A stretch of 64,000 nt of DNA from Sphingomonas sp. 3P27F8. Lineage in GTDB: Bacteria > Pseudomonadota > Alphaproteobacteria > Sphingomonadales > Sphingomonadaceae. The position numbers and the translations under genes are program-made. Below the pieces are notes generated by a model. That model was not told the DNA's origin, searched no databases, and saw only the letters and a list, made by a program, of their open reading frames with translations. The stretch lies in the NCBI RefSeq assembly GCF_005502745.1, contig NZ_SCNL01000002.1, forward strand, positions 186,001 to 250,000, written 5' to 3'. Shown piece after piece: positions 9,290 through 17,773 of this stretch; the first letter of the stretch is position 1; each line of letters begins with the position of its first letter.

Positions 9290-9444
9290 CACATCCCTCC
9301 AAAGCCTGTTTCGCAGTGGCTCTAAACCGTACCCATCTTTCGGTAAAGCGTATGAATCATCATTTTGCCCCAACGGAAACGGCCGGTCGCGCGCTGACGA
9401 AAAGAGGACTGTTTCTTCGAAATGTAGATGCTAAGAGTATTCGG
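9290..9444. promoter_or_regulatory. divergent promoter region between acyl-CoA operon and tandem-TetR gene
   Basis: 155 bases between two divergently transcribed genes, where a local TetR regulator would be expected to bind. An imperfect inverted repeat ACCG (9326-9329) / CGGT (9341-9344) inside TAAACCG...CGGTAAA is the only symmetric element I could find. I could not assign confident -35/-10 boxes. Confidence 0.35.
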
Positions 9445-10689
9445 ATGCACGGCACGGGGGATACCGGCCAAGGAGAGGATACGAGCACGCGGCGCTTCCG
9501 GGCGAAGCGTGATGCGATCCTTGCCGCGGCCGCAGACGCGATCAACGAACAAAGCGCGAAAGGCATGACTTTCGCGGACGTTGCCCGACGCGTAGGCCTG
9601 AACACCACCAGCGTCACCTATTATTTCAAACGCAAGGAGGATCTGGCGGCAGCCGCGTTCGAGCATACGCTCGACTATCTGCTTCAGATGCTCGAGGAAT
9701 CGATGCTCGAATCGACGCCGGAAGCGCGCGTCGAGCGTTATCTTGTGCTGAACATGGCACGGCTTGCACGGGTGCAGCGAGGCGAGGAGCGGCAGATGGC
9801 CGGCCTCTCAGATCTGCGTGCCACGGACGAGCCCGTGCGCTCCCGCCTGATGGCACAATGGCGGGAAGTGTTCCGCCGTACGCGGCTGTTGTGGGGGCCG
9901 TCCGACACGCGCGGCACGACCGATCTGAACGGCGCACGCGCGCATGTGTTGCTGGAGAACACCTTCTGGTTGCCGGTGTGGCTCGTGCGGTACGATCCCG
10001 ATCAATATGCACGCGCCGAAGCGCGGCTGATGGACGTATTCCGCCACGGCATCGCCGGTTCCGGTGCGGTGTGGAACCCGGCTCCGGTCGACTTGCCGCA
10101 TGACGAGGCCGTGCCCGGGCGCGAGGCCTTCCTGCTGGCGGCGACGCGGCTCATCAACGAACTCGGCTATCGCGGCGCCTCGGTGCAGCGGATCGCATCG
10201 GAGCTGAATGTCACCAAGGGCAGCTTCTATCACCATCTTGACGCCAAAGACGATCTGGTCGTCGCTTGTTACAAGCGCAGCTTCGATACGATCGCGACCG
10301 CGCAGCAGCGTGCTGACGAACGCGGCGGCACCCAGTGGGATCGCCTGGCGGGAACGATTGCGACGCTGCTTGACGTGCAATTCTCGGAGCTTGGGCCGCT
10401 GCTGCGCACCACGGCGCTAACCGCGCTGCCGATCGGCGTGCGGCAGGTAATGGTGGAGCGATCGAACCGCATCGCACGCCGTTTCGCCGGCACGATCTCC
10501 GATGGGATCGCGGAAGGGACGATCCGCCCGGTCGATTCGTTGATAGCGGCGCAGGCGCTGATGGCGTTTCTCAACGCCGCGTTTGATATGCGCAAATGGG
10601 CATGGTCGATGCCGCGAGAACGCGCCATCGCGCTTTATGCCTCCACACTCACCTTCGGGCTTTTCGACGATCGCTTGATCGAAGGCTAG
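9445..10689 (+). CDS. tandem-TetR transcriptional regulator (two TetR domains in one chain)
   Basis: 414-residue protein with two complete TetR-type N-terminal domains in one polypeptide. The first, near residues 12-65, has FADVARRVGLNTTSVTYYFKRKEDL as its helix-turn-helix. The second, near residues 220-275, has VQRIASELNVTKGSFYHHLDAKDDL. Each is followed by an all-helical ligand-binding region. ATG 9445 is chosen because the protein then starts shortly before the first TetR domain; AAGAG is a weak upstream ribosome-binding site, and 43 more codons are open upstream. It diverges from the ACAD10/11-like operon and probably controls it in response to an acyl-CoA. Its stop overlaps the end of the convergent AraC gene by 4 bases. 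Confidence 0.9.
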   Translation: MHGTGDTGQGEDTSTRRFRAKRDAILAAAADAINEQSAKGMTFADVARRVGLNTTSVTYYFKRKEDLAAAAFEHTLDYLLQMLEESMLESTPEARVERYLVLNMARLARVQRGEERQMAGLSDLRATDEPVRSRLMAQWREVFRRTRLLWGPSDTRGTTDLNGARAHVLLENTFWLPVWLVRYDPDQYARAEARLMDVFRHGIAGSGAVWNPAPVDLPHDEAVPGREAFLLAATRLINELGYRGASVQRIASELNVTKGSFYHHLDAKDDLVVACYKRSFDTIATAQQRADERGGTQWDRLAGTIATLLDVQFSELGPLLRTTALTALPIGVRQVMVERSNRIARRFAGTISDGIAEGTIRPVDSLIAAQALMAFLNAAFDMRKWAWSMPRERAIALYASTLTFGLFDDRLIEG

Positions 10690-11528
10690 ACCGCCGCGCC
10701 CAGCACATCCGCGCGCGTCCGCATTACCAGCGCGTTGAGCGGCCCGCGGCGCTGGCGAAATTCACGGATCGAACACCCTAGAAACAGGTGTGCGTCGCGC
10801 AGAAAGTGCGAGCGATCCCAATAGCCAGCCGCCGCCAGCAGCGCGCCGGATTCCTCGGGCGACGCGTCCAGCGTCGCACTGAGCGCGCGAAGAAAGCGTC
10901 GGCGACGCAAAAGCAGCTTGGGGGTAAACCCGAAATTCTGCCGCGTCAGCACGGAAAGCTGACGGGAGGTGAGCTGCAGTTCCTCGGCCAGCGTTTCAAT
11001 TCGCATAACGGCGACGTCCGCGATCATCGCTTCGAGCCGTTCAAGCAAGGGGTCAGGCGCGCGATCGGTTGCGAGCCTGCGATCGAGCCAGCGCTCGAAC
11101 GCGATCGGCGGATGCTCGCCACCATCGAGCGCCTCCAATAGTCGCTGCGCGGAACCGTCCAGGTTGGCGAGCGGGACCACGCGGTTGGCATAAACCGAAA
11201 GATCGCCGCCGAACAGCCGCGCCCACCCCTGCGCGTGAATCCCGATGCCGACGACCGTCCCCCCGGTCGCCTCGATCCAGCCGGCCACGCTGGTCGGCCC
11301 GGTGAAGGAGGCGAGCGGCATATCGAATTTGCGTGCGCCCAGACGCATCGACCAAGGCTGCGGCCCCTCGATCCCGAAGCGAATGGTAGCGAGGCTTGGA
11401 AAGAATACGTCACGAAAAACCGAGCCGACGGGTAATCCAAGACGAAAGCGATGGAACCCCGTTACTAGTCCTGCAAACCTTTCACTTGCCCGCCAGAAAG
11501 TGACCGGCGCGTCATCCGAATCCGCCAT
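10686..11528 (-). CDS. AraC family transcriptional regulator
   Basis: 280-residue regulator with a C-terminal AraC DNA-binding domain (about residues 165-265). The first HTH is around METLAEELQLTSRQLSVLTR, followed by NFGFTPKLLLRRRRFLRAL (the canonical xFGxxPxxxxRxxRF linker) and a second HTH around WDRSHFLRDAHLFLG. The N-terminal half is an unassigned effector domain with GIHAQGWARLFGG, typical of AraC proteins near fatty-acid or aromatic genes. It ends over the stop of the convergent tandem-TetR gene and starts 68 bases downstream of the MFS gene's stop on the same strand, so the two may be linked. The target is unknown. Confidence 0.88.
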   Translation of the reverse strand: MADSDDAPVTFWRASERFAGLVTGFHRFRLGLPVGSVFRDVFFPSLATIRFGIEGPQPWSMRLGARKFDMPLASFTGPTSVAGWIEATGGTVVGIGIHAQGWARLFGGDLSVYANRVVPLANLDGSAQRLLEALDGGEHPPIAFERWLDRRLATDRAPDPLLERLEAMIADVAVMRIETLAEELQLTSRQLSVLTRQNFGFTPKLLLRRRRFLRALSATLDASPEESGALLAAAGYWDRSHFLRDAHLFLGCSIREFRQRRGPLNALVMRTRADVLGAAV

Positions 11529-11596
11529 TCCGCCCCTCGATCAACGAGGATGCGGTAGCATTAAAAACAAGTGCCCAAGGTAGGAGTTTCTTACAA

Positions 11597-12901
11597 TTAT
11601 ACAGGCTGTTCGGACATTTTACGCATCAAATGGCCTGCCCGCCAATAATGGTAAACGGCCCACGGCGTCAGCAGCGAGACGCCCAGCATCGCGTAGCGCA
11701 GCGATTCGGCGCCATAGGCTGGCCGCAGCCAGTCACTGATCTGCCCGACCGCGAGCGGCCCTATACCCAGACCAAGCAGATTGATTGTCAGCAATGACAG
11801 CGCCGCCCAGGTCGCCCGCTGCCGCAGTGGAGCGAGATGCTGGATCATCGAGAAAGTCGGCCCGATGTAGGCGCCGGCGAATATGTAGGACGCGAAATAG
11901 CAGCCGATCGCGAGCGACGCATCCTCGACGAAATAGAACGCGATGCTGAACGGGAAGGCGATCACCTTCATCCCCGCGACCACGCGGCTTTGCGCCCAGA
12001 TACCGGAGCGCCGCGCGGCACGGTCGGCGAGGAACCCGCCGATCAGGGCGGAGGCCGAACCGACCAGCGCGGCCGGGAGCGCAACGTAGCGCGATATATC
12101 GAGCAACGAGAAACCGAGCGAACGCTGCATATAACTCGGCCCCCAGCCCGTCACCGCGTAACCGACCAGCGAGGTGACGGTCATGCCGGCGATCAGGTGC
12201 CTCGCCGCCGCATCACGCCAGATCGACGTGATGCCCTGAAAAAGAGATGGCGCGGCATGGCGCTCGGGCACCGCACCCCCGTCGGAGAGGCCGCGTGGAG
12301 GCTCCACCACCAGCAGCCGCACGATCAGCGCGAGCAGCAATCCCGGCAGCCCGACGACAAACATCGCCGCGCGCCAGCCATGCGCGCTGGCGATGATGCC
12401 ACCGATCGCCATGCCCATGCCTCCGCCCAGCAGCACGCCGAGCGAATAGATCGACATCGCGCTGGCCCGCTTTTCCGGCGGATAAAGATCGGCGATGATC
12501 GAGTGGCTCGGCGGCCCGGATCCCGCCTCGCCCACGCCAACGCCGATCCGCGCCAGCATCAGCTGCGCGAAATTCTGCGCCAGTCCGCAAGCGGCGGTCG
12601 CCCCGCTCCACAATGCGAGGCTTATCGCGATGATGTTGCGCCGGTTCGCGCGATCCGCAACGCGCGCCACCGGGATGCCAAGCGTTGCGTAGAAAATCGC
12701 GAAGACGAGCCCGGAAAGCAGGCCCAGTTGCGTGTCGCTGAGCTTCAGATCCGCCTTGATCGGCTCGAGCAGGATGGCGAGTATCTGCCGATCCATGAAG
12801 CTGAAGAAATAAGTGATCGTCAGCAACGCGAGCGTCAGCCCGCGCCGCCGCGATGCCAGGGCCCGCGCATCCGCGATGCGCGGGGCAGTCGACCTCTCCA
12901 T
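11597..12901 (-). CDS. MFS transporter (Spinster-like)
   Basis: 434-residue major facilitator superfamily permease with about 12 hydrophobic segments. It begins TITYFFSFMDRQILAILLEPIKADL, followed by GLPVARVADR-type loop 2-3 (here GIPVARVADRANRR) and GVGEAGSGPPSHSIIADLYP. These motifs are typical of the Spinster-like MFS proteins that are frequent in sphingomonad catabolic clusters. Inner membrane; likely uptake or export of the organic acid metabolised by the surrounding enzymes, though substrate is not readable. It is preceded by a terminator belonging to the upstream dehydrogenase, so it has its own promoter within about 12902-12957. Confidence 0.9.
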   Translation of the reverse strand: MERSTAPRIADARALASRRRGLTLALLTITYFFSFMDRQILAILLEPIKADLKLSDTQLGLLSGLVFAIFYATLGIPVARVADRANRRNIIAISLALWSGATAACGLAQNFAQLMLARIGVGVGEAGSGPPSHSIIADLYPPEKRASAMSIYSLGVLLGGGMGMAIGGIIASAHGWRAAMFVVGLPGLLLALIVRLLVVEPPRGLSDGGAVPERHAAPSLFQGITSIWRDAAARHLIAGMTVTSLVGYAVTGWGPSYMQRSLGFSLLDISRYVALPAALVGSASALIGGFLADRAARRSGIWAQSRVVAGMKVIAFPFSIAFYFVEDASLAIGCYFASYIFAGAYIGPTFSMIQHLAPLRQRATWAALSLLTINLLGLGIGPLAVGQISDWLRPAYGAESLRYAMLGVSLLTPWAVYHYWRAGHLMRKMSEQPV

Positions 12902-12957
12902 CGGCCCTCTCCTCGTTCCCGATCGAGGTTATCGTGCCGAAACTTGAATCACGACCT

Positions 12958-12996
12958 TAAAAACGCGGAGCAACATTATGTTTTATTTGCTCCGCC
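12958..12996 (-). terminator. rho-independent terminator after the short acyl-CoA dehydrogenase
   Basis: Read on the minus strand, GCGGAGCAA (complement of 12987-12995) pairs with TTGCTCCGC (complement of 12965-12973) across an A/T-rich 13-base loop and is followed by GTTTTT. It lies ten bases after the stop of the dehydrogenase at 13006. This is a classical intrinsic terminator. Confidence 0.85.
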
Positions 12997-13005
12997 TTGC
13001 GCCTC

Positions 13006-14070
13006 TCAATAACCGTTGAGCCGTCCGAAACGATCGCGATGATATGATGCGGTGCCCCACATCGCCTCCAGCGTCGCGGCGCGTTTCAGATAAAGCCCGG
13101 CGGCATATTCGTCGGTCATCCCGACACCGCCATGAAGCTGCACCATCTCGCGACTGGCGAGGCGCAGCGTATCGTTGGCGACAGCCTTGGCGAGGCTGAC
13201 GGCCTGATCGATATCGGAGCGGCCCGCGTCGATCGCCTCCAGCGCGCCTTCGACCGCCGAGCGCATCAGTTCCAGTTCGGTGAGCATTTTCGCCATGCGA
13301 TGCTGCAAGGCCTGGAACGTCGACAGCACCTGCCCGAACTGCACGCGCTGCTTGAGATAATCGAGCGTCTGGCCGAAGGCGCTTTCCGCCATGCCCAGCA
13401 TCTCGGCGGCGGTGACGGCGGTGGCGCGATCGGCGATCGCCTGGGTCAGCGCCGTGTCCCCCAGTTTCTCGGCTGGCGCATTCGTGAACGTCACGTCCGC
13501 ATGGCTGCGGCTATCCGCCATCCGGCGCGTCGCGACGGTCACGCCCTCGCCCTTCGCGACGAGATAAAGCCCGTCGGTGGCCGCGACGACAAACACGTCC
13601 GCCCCGTCCCCTTCCGCGACGAATTTCTTCGCGCCGCTCAGTTTTCCATCGGAAACGCTGGTCGCCAACTTCAGATCATGGTGGCCCCCCTCGTCGATCG
13701 CGAGCGTTGCGATCGTCTCGCCTGACGCAAGCTTGGGCAGCCACTCGCTCTTCGCCCTGTCCGACCCACCCATCACGATCGCGCTGGCCGCGACCGCCGT
13801 CGAGGCGAGCGGCGAGGCGGCGAGGTTGCGCCCAAGCTGCTCGACGACAAGCCCGAGCGAGAGATAACCGAACGCCGATCCGCCGAACTCCTCGGGAATG
13901 ACGATTCCGGCCCAGCCCATCCCGCCGATCGCCTGCCACGCCCCGGGATCGAAGCCCTTGCCGGCCCCGCTGTCGCGCAGTTTGCGGAATGCGGCGATCG
14001 GGCTTTCGTTGTCGGACCATTCGCGCGCCATATCGCGCAGCATCACTTGTTCTTCGTTCAACGCGGCCAT
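13006..14070 (-). CDS. acyl-CoA dehydrogenase, short form
   Basis: 354-residue acyl-CoA dehydrogenase, shorter than the usual 380-400. The N-terminal helical domain starts MAALNEEQVMLRDMAREW. The middle domain is degenerate: the usual T/S-EPxAGSD loop is replaced by LAIDEGGHHDLKLATS. The C-terminal domain has QRVQFGQVLSTFQALQHRMA and LHGGVGMTDEY. Such FAD-loop-poor proteins are typical of one subunit of the heterotetrameric dehydrogenases first described in steroid degradation (FadE28-FadE29 type), and the neighbouring gene at 14190 encodes a full-length partner on the same strand. A strong terminator follows. It is similar to the fragment at the left window edge. Confidence 0.92.
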   Translation of the reverse strand: MAALNEEQVMLRDMAREWSDNESPIAAFRKLRDSGAGKGFDPGAWQAIGGMGWAGIVIPEEFGGSAFGYLSLGLVVEQLGRNLAASPLASTAVAASAIVMGGSDRAKSEWLPKLASGETIATLAIDEGGHHDLKLATSVSDGKLSGAKKFVAEGDGADVFVVAATDGLYLVAKGEGVTVATRRMADSRSHADVTFTNAPAEKLGDTALTQAIADRATAVTAAEMLGMAESAFGQTLDYLKQRVQFGQVLSTFQALQHRMAKMLTELELMRSAVEGALEAIDAGRSDIDQAVSLAKAVANDTLRLASREMVQLHGGVGMTDEYAAGLYLKRAATLEAMWGTASYHRDRFGRLNGY

Positions 14071-14098
14071 TATCGTCTTGCCTTTCGGATTTTATCGC

Positions 14099-14127
14099 GG
14101 AGGAAAGCGCTTGACGCGCTCTCCTCC
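14099..14127 (-). repeat. inverted repeat between paired dehydrogenase genes
   Basis: GGAGGAAAGCGC and GCGCTCTCCTCC form a 12-bp stem with one mismatch around TTGAC. It lies in the 119-base gap between the two acyl-CoA dehydrogenase genes. No U-run follows, so it is probably an mRNA hairpin affecting relative expression or stability of the two cistrons rather than a terminator. Part of it could also contribute the ribosome-binding region of the downstream gene. Confidence 0.5.
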
Positions 14128-14189
14128 CGCCTGCCCTTTCCGGGCGCCCGGTTCCGCCCGATGCGCCCAAACGGAATCATTGCAGGAAT

Positions 14190-15416
14190 TTACTGGTGAT
14201 CGAGCATTCCGAGGATGCGCTTGGCGATCACGTTGTTCTGGATCTCGCTGGAGCCGCCGTAAATCGACACCGCCTTGCCCATCAGCCACGTGCGCGTCTG
14301 CTCAAGCTCCTCACTTGAGAAGCCTTCGCCTTCCCAGCCCAGGCCCTGCATCCCCATGATCTCCACGTTGATCTCCGCACGATCCTGTATGATGCGCGCG
14401 CCGACATTCTTCATCACGCTGGTCGCGGCGGATGGCCCGCCATTGCCCTTCGCCTCCAGCGCGGCGCGGCGCAAGGTGAGCGCGAATGCCCGCTGATCCA
14501 TTTCGTGCTTGATGATGCGGGTGCGCAGATCGGCGTCATCGAGCCGCCCCTCCGCATCGGTGCCGCGATATTTCCGGGCGATTTCCGGCACGCTGGTGCC
14601 CTGGCTCATCCGCCCGGCCGAACCGCCGCCGCCCGACAGCGAATTGCGTTCATGCTGCAACAGGCGCGTGCCGATTTCCCAGCCCTGCCCTTCACGGCCG
14701 ACGAGATTCTCCTTCGGCACCTTCACGTTGGTGAAGAAGGTTTCGCAGAACGGCGACGAGCCGGAGATCAGGCGGATCGGGCGCGTCTCCACGCCGTCGC
14801 TCGTCATGTCGATCAGCAGGAAGCTGATGCCCGCATGCTTCTGTGACTTGTCGGTGCGGACGAGCGCGAAGCATTTATCCGCCCACTGGCCGCCCGACGT
14901 CCACGTCTTCTGGCCGTTGACCAGATAGTGATCGCCCTTGTCCTCCGCGAAGGTCTGCAGGCTGGCAAGGTCAGAGCCGGCGCCCGGTTCGGAATATCCC
15001 TGGCACCAGCGCACCTCGCCGCGCACGATGCCGGGAATGTGTTCGCGCTTCTGCGCCTCGTTGCCATATTCCAGCAAGGTCGGGCCGAACATCATCACGC
15101 CCATGCCGCCGATCGGGTTCCATGCCCCGATCCGCGCCATTTCCTCCTGCAGAACGCGCGCTTCCTCGCGCGAAAGGCCGCCGCCGCCATATTCCTTCGG
15201 CCAGGTCGGCACGCCCCAGCCCTTATCGCCCATCGCCTCGCGCCATTTCCTCTGCGCCGGCGTTTCTTCGCTAGGGCCCTCGACGGCGGACATGGCATTA
15301 TCCGCGCCGCGCAGTTCGGGCGTGAAATTCGCCTCGAGCCATGCGCGCGCTTCCTGTCGGAAGCTCTCCAGGCTGTCTGACGGTCGGTCCAGGTTCGCGG
15401 CGGTCGCCATCGACAT
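14190..15416 (-). CDS. acyl-CoA dehydrogenase, long form
   Basis: 408-residue acyl-CoA dehydrogenase with all three domains. WCQGYSEPGAGSD is the flavin-binding loop, then NGQKTWTSGGQWAD, the helical C-terminal domain, and an ending SSEIQNNVIAKRILGM typical of the family. ATG 15416 is chosen because GGGAG lies 5 bases upstream; a second ATG two codons later is also possible and 26 upstream codons are open. It is the first gene of a two-gene unit with the short-form dehydrogenase, and the pair may form an alpha2beta2 enzyme in which this subunit supplies most FAD contacts. It diverges from a TetA-like MFS gene. Confidence 0.93.
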   Translation of the reverse strand: MSMATAANLDRPSDSLESFRQEARAWLEANFTPELRGADNAMSAVEGPSEETPAQRKWREAMGDKGWGVPTWPKEYGGGGLSREEARVLQEEMARIGAWNPIGGMGVMMFGPTLLEYGNEAQKREHIPGIVRGEVRWCQGYSEPGAGSDLASLQTFAEDKGDHYLVNGQKTWTSGGQWADKCFALVRTDKSQKHAGISFLLIDMTSDGVETRPIRLISGSSPFCETFFTNVKVPKENLVGREGQGWEIGTRLLQHERNSLSGGGGSAGRMSQGTSVPEIARKYRGTDAEGRLDDADLRTRIIKHEMDQRAFALTLRRAALEAKGNGGPSAATSVMKNVGARIIQDRAEINVEIMGMQGLGWEGEGFSSEELEQTRTWLMGKAVSIYGGSSEIQNNVIAKRILGMLDHQ

Positions 15417-15570
15417 CACTCCCACAAGTTCGAATCTGAAGATCGGGTATGGCGGCCCGCATCGCACGACTCGATCCAATATGCAAAGGGACAACGCGTC
15501 CGCCAGCCGTTAGAATGGTGCGGATCGATCACGAAAGCGGCCGTGCAGAGCCGTCGCAAGAGGGGTTTCG

Positions 15571-16779
15571 ATGCGTTTCCACCACCGCGCGGTGCCGATC
15601 GCGCTTGCCGCGATCCTGATCGACACGATCGGTTTCGGCATCGTCATCCCCGTGCTGCCGACGCTGATCGTTCATCTCGCGCGCGTCGATCTGCCACAGG
15701 CGACGCGCATCGGCGGCTACATGCTGATCGCCTTTGCGGTGGCGCAATTCTTTGCCGGGCCGATCCTGGGCAATCTCGGCGACCGGTTCGGCCGGCGCGC
15801 GGTGCTGCTGTCGGCGATGACCGCCTTCGCCGCCGATTACGCGCTGATGGCGCTCGCGCCGACGATCGGCTGGCTGTTCCTGGGTCGTATCATCGCCGGC
15901 ATCACCGGCGCCACCTATGGCCCGGTCAACGCCGTGATCGCGGATGTGACGCCGCCTGAAAAGCGCGGCGCGACGTTCGGGCTGGTCGGCGCGGCGTTCG
16001 GCGCAGGCTTCATCCTCGGCCCCGCGATCGGGGGGCTGCTATCGACACTGGGGCCGCGCGCGCCGTTCGTCGCCGCAGCCTGCCTCGCGCTCGCCAATGC
16101 GACGACCATCGCGTTCATCATGCCGGAAACGCTGCCGCCGGAACGCCGCAGGCCGTTCGACTGGAAGCGCGCCAATGTGTTCGGCGCCTTCGCCCCCCTG
16201 CTGCGCGCCGGCGGCGCCACGCCGCTGCTGGCCGCCGCGCTTTTGTGGCAGATCGCGCACATGGTCTATCCCGCGACATGGGCGTTTTACGCCGAGATCG
16301 CGCTCGGCTGGGACGGGCGGGCGATCGGCTGGTCGCTGGCGGCGACGGGCGCGGCGATGATGCTGGTGCAGATCTTCCTGATCGGCCGCGCGATAAAGCG
16401 CTTCGGCGAGGAGCGTACGGTGTTGATCGGCCTTGCGGTCGGCATGGTGGAATTCTGCCTGATCGCGTTCGCCACCAGGGGCTGGGAGGTTTACACCCTG
16501 ATCCTGTTCGGCGCGCTGGCGGGGCTGGTTTTCCCGTCGATCAACGCGATCCTGTCCAGCCGGGTCGATGCAACGCATCAAGGCGCGCTGCAGGGCGGCA
16601 TGGCGAGCCTTTCCAGCATCGCCGCGATCGTCGGCCCGCTCGTGATGACGCAATCGCTGGCGTTCGGCGCCGACCGCGGATTGCCGGGCGCGGCCTTCCT
16701 CCTCGCGGGGGCGCTGGCGGGGCTGGCGCTTGTAACGATCTGGCTGGGCGTCGTGCGGCGGCGTGGGGCGTTGGCGTAA
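15571..16779 (+). CDS. MFS transporter, TetA/TCR-like
   Basis: 402-residue, 12-segment MFS permease. IDTIGFGIVIPVLPTL in TM1, GNLGDRFGRRAVLL in loop 2-3 (motif A), and GATYGPVNAVIADVTPPEKR plus GAAFGAGFILGPAIGGLL (motif C-like) match the TetA/TCR group of drug:proton antiporters. Similar chromosomal proteins are common in Sphingomonadales, and the sequence alone does not establish drug resistance. A GAGG lies just before the start. It diverges from the dehydrogenase pair, and its 3' end faces a minus-strand SDR across 135 bases in which I see no feature. Confidence 0.9.
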   Translation: MRFHHRAVPIALAAILIDTIGFGIVIPVLPTLIVHLARVDLPQATRIGGYMLIAFAVAQFFAGPILGNLGDRFGRRAVLLSAMTAFAADYALMALAPTIGWLFLGRIIAGITGATYGPVNAVIADVTPPEKRGATFGLVGAAFGAGFILGPAIGGLLSTLGPRAPFVAAACLALANATTIAFIMPETLPPERRRPFDWKRANVFGAFAPLLRAGGATPLLAAALLWQIAHMVYPATWAFYAEIALGWDGRAIGWSLAATGAAMMLVQIFLIGRAIKRFGEERTVLIGLAVGMVEFCLIAFATRGWEVYTLILFGALAGLVFPSINAILSSRVDATHQGALQGGMASLSSIAAIVGPLVMTQSLAFGADRGLPGAAFLLAGALAGLALVTIWLGVVRRRGALA

Positions 16780-16914
16780 TGGCGTTCGCGAGCGGCCGGG
16801 CTGCGCGCGCTCGGAACACTCTCAGCAAGTTGGTCACTACCCCCTGGCACCGTGAAATGAATGGCCGTCAGTCTGAAGATCGTCGGCTATCCACCCGTCT
16901 ATAGCCCCTTTCCG

Positions 16915-17703
16915 TCACCCCATGTCCCGGCCAGGTCGGCGGCTTAGCCCCACGTCCAGATGCGCGCCGGCATCGACCCGCCACACTTCGCCGGTGATCG
17001 CGCGCGTCGCCGGATCGAGCAGCATCTCGATCGGGCCGGCGATCTCTTCGGCCTGCGGAGCGAGCGCCAGCGGGGTCATGCTCGCGATGCGCGAATCGAG
17101 CGCGGCCTTGCCCTCCGCGCCAAGCGCCTTTTCGAACCATCCGGTGCCGACGTAGCCAGGCGCGACCGCGTTGACGCGAATGCGCGGCGCAAGCACGCGT
17201 GCCAGGCTCTGCGTCATCGTCAGCATCGCGCCCTTCGACGCGGCATAAGCGATCGAGGAGCCGATCCCGTGCAGCCCCGCGACCGAGGCGACATTCACGA
17301 CGGCGCCGTGCGGGCTTTCGGCCATCGCCGCTGCCGCCGCGCGTGTCATCTGAAAGGCGGCGATCGTGTTCAGCCGGTAGATATCGATGAAGTCCTCGGC
17401 CTCCAGCCCGTCGAGCCGCTCATGCGCCACGTGCTTCGTCCGCCCGGCGTTGTTGACGAGGAAGTCGATCCGCCCGAACCGCTCCTGCGCGGCGGCCGCC
17501 AGCGCCCGGCATGCCGCATCCTCGACGATATCCGCCTGCACCGCGATCGCCCCCTCACCCACCTCGTCGGCCAGCGCCTCCGCCTCGGCCTGGCTGTGCG
17601 CATAGTTGATGACACAGGATACGCCGCGCCGCGCGAGTCGACGCACCACCGCCGCGCCGATGCCCGTGCCCCCGCCCGTCACGATCGCCACCGATCCCTT
17701 CAT
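16915..17703 (-). CDS. SDR family oxidoreductase
   Basis: 262-residue classical SDR starting at ATG 17703, with GGAGAG five bases upstream; the open frame extends 42 codons further without support. Cofactor loop TGGGTGIG at 9-16, NNAG at 84-87, Ser140, Tyr153 and Lys157. The beta-2 end reads INYAHS, without Asp, which suggests NADP(H). The C-terminal GEVWRVDAGAHLDVGL resembles FabG-like 3-oxoacyl reductases. It diverges from an acyl-CoA ligase gene with only 70 bases between the starts, so the two probably share a control region. Confidence 0.9.
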   Translation of the reverse strand: MKGSVAIVTGGGTGIGAAVVRRLARRGVSCVINYAHSQAEAEALADEVGEGAIAVQADIVEDAACRALAAAAQERFGRIDFLVNNAGRTKHVAHERLDGLEAEDFIDIYRLNTIAAFQMTRAAAAAMAESPHGAVVNVASVAGLHGIGSSIAYAASKGAMLTMTQSLARVLAPRIRVNAVAPGYVGTGWFEKALGAEGKAALDSRIASMTPLALAPQAEEIAGPIEMLLDPATRAITGEVWRVDAGAHLDVGLSRRPGRDMG

Positions 17704-17773
17704 CACGCTCTCCAGCTCGTTTTCGAAAATCGCGTATGGCATTCCCCGATCGCATCGCCTAGCGGCTTCAGCC

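Noticed and set aside
15571-16779. Calling the TetA-like MFS protein a tetracycline-resistance determinant.
   Set aside because: Motifs identify only the family; the neighbours are catabolic and there is no TetR-type tet operator arrangement beside it.
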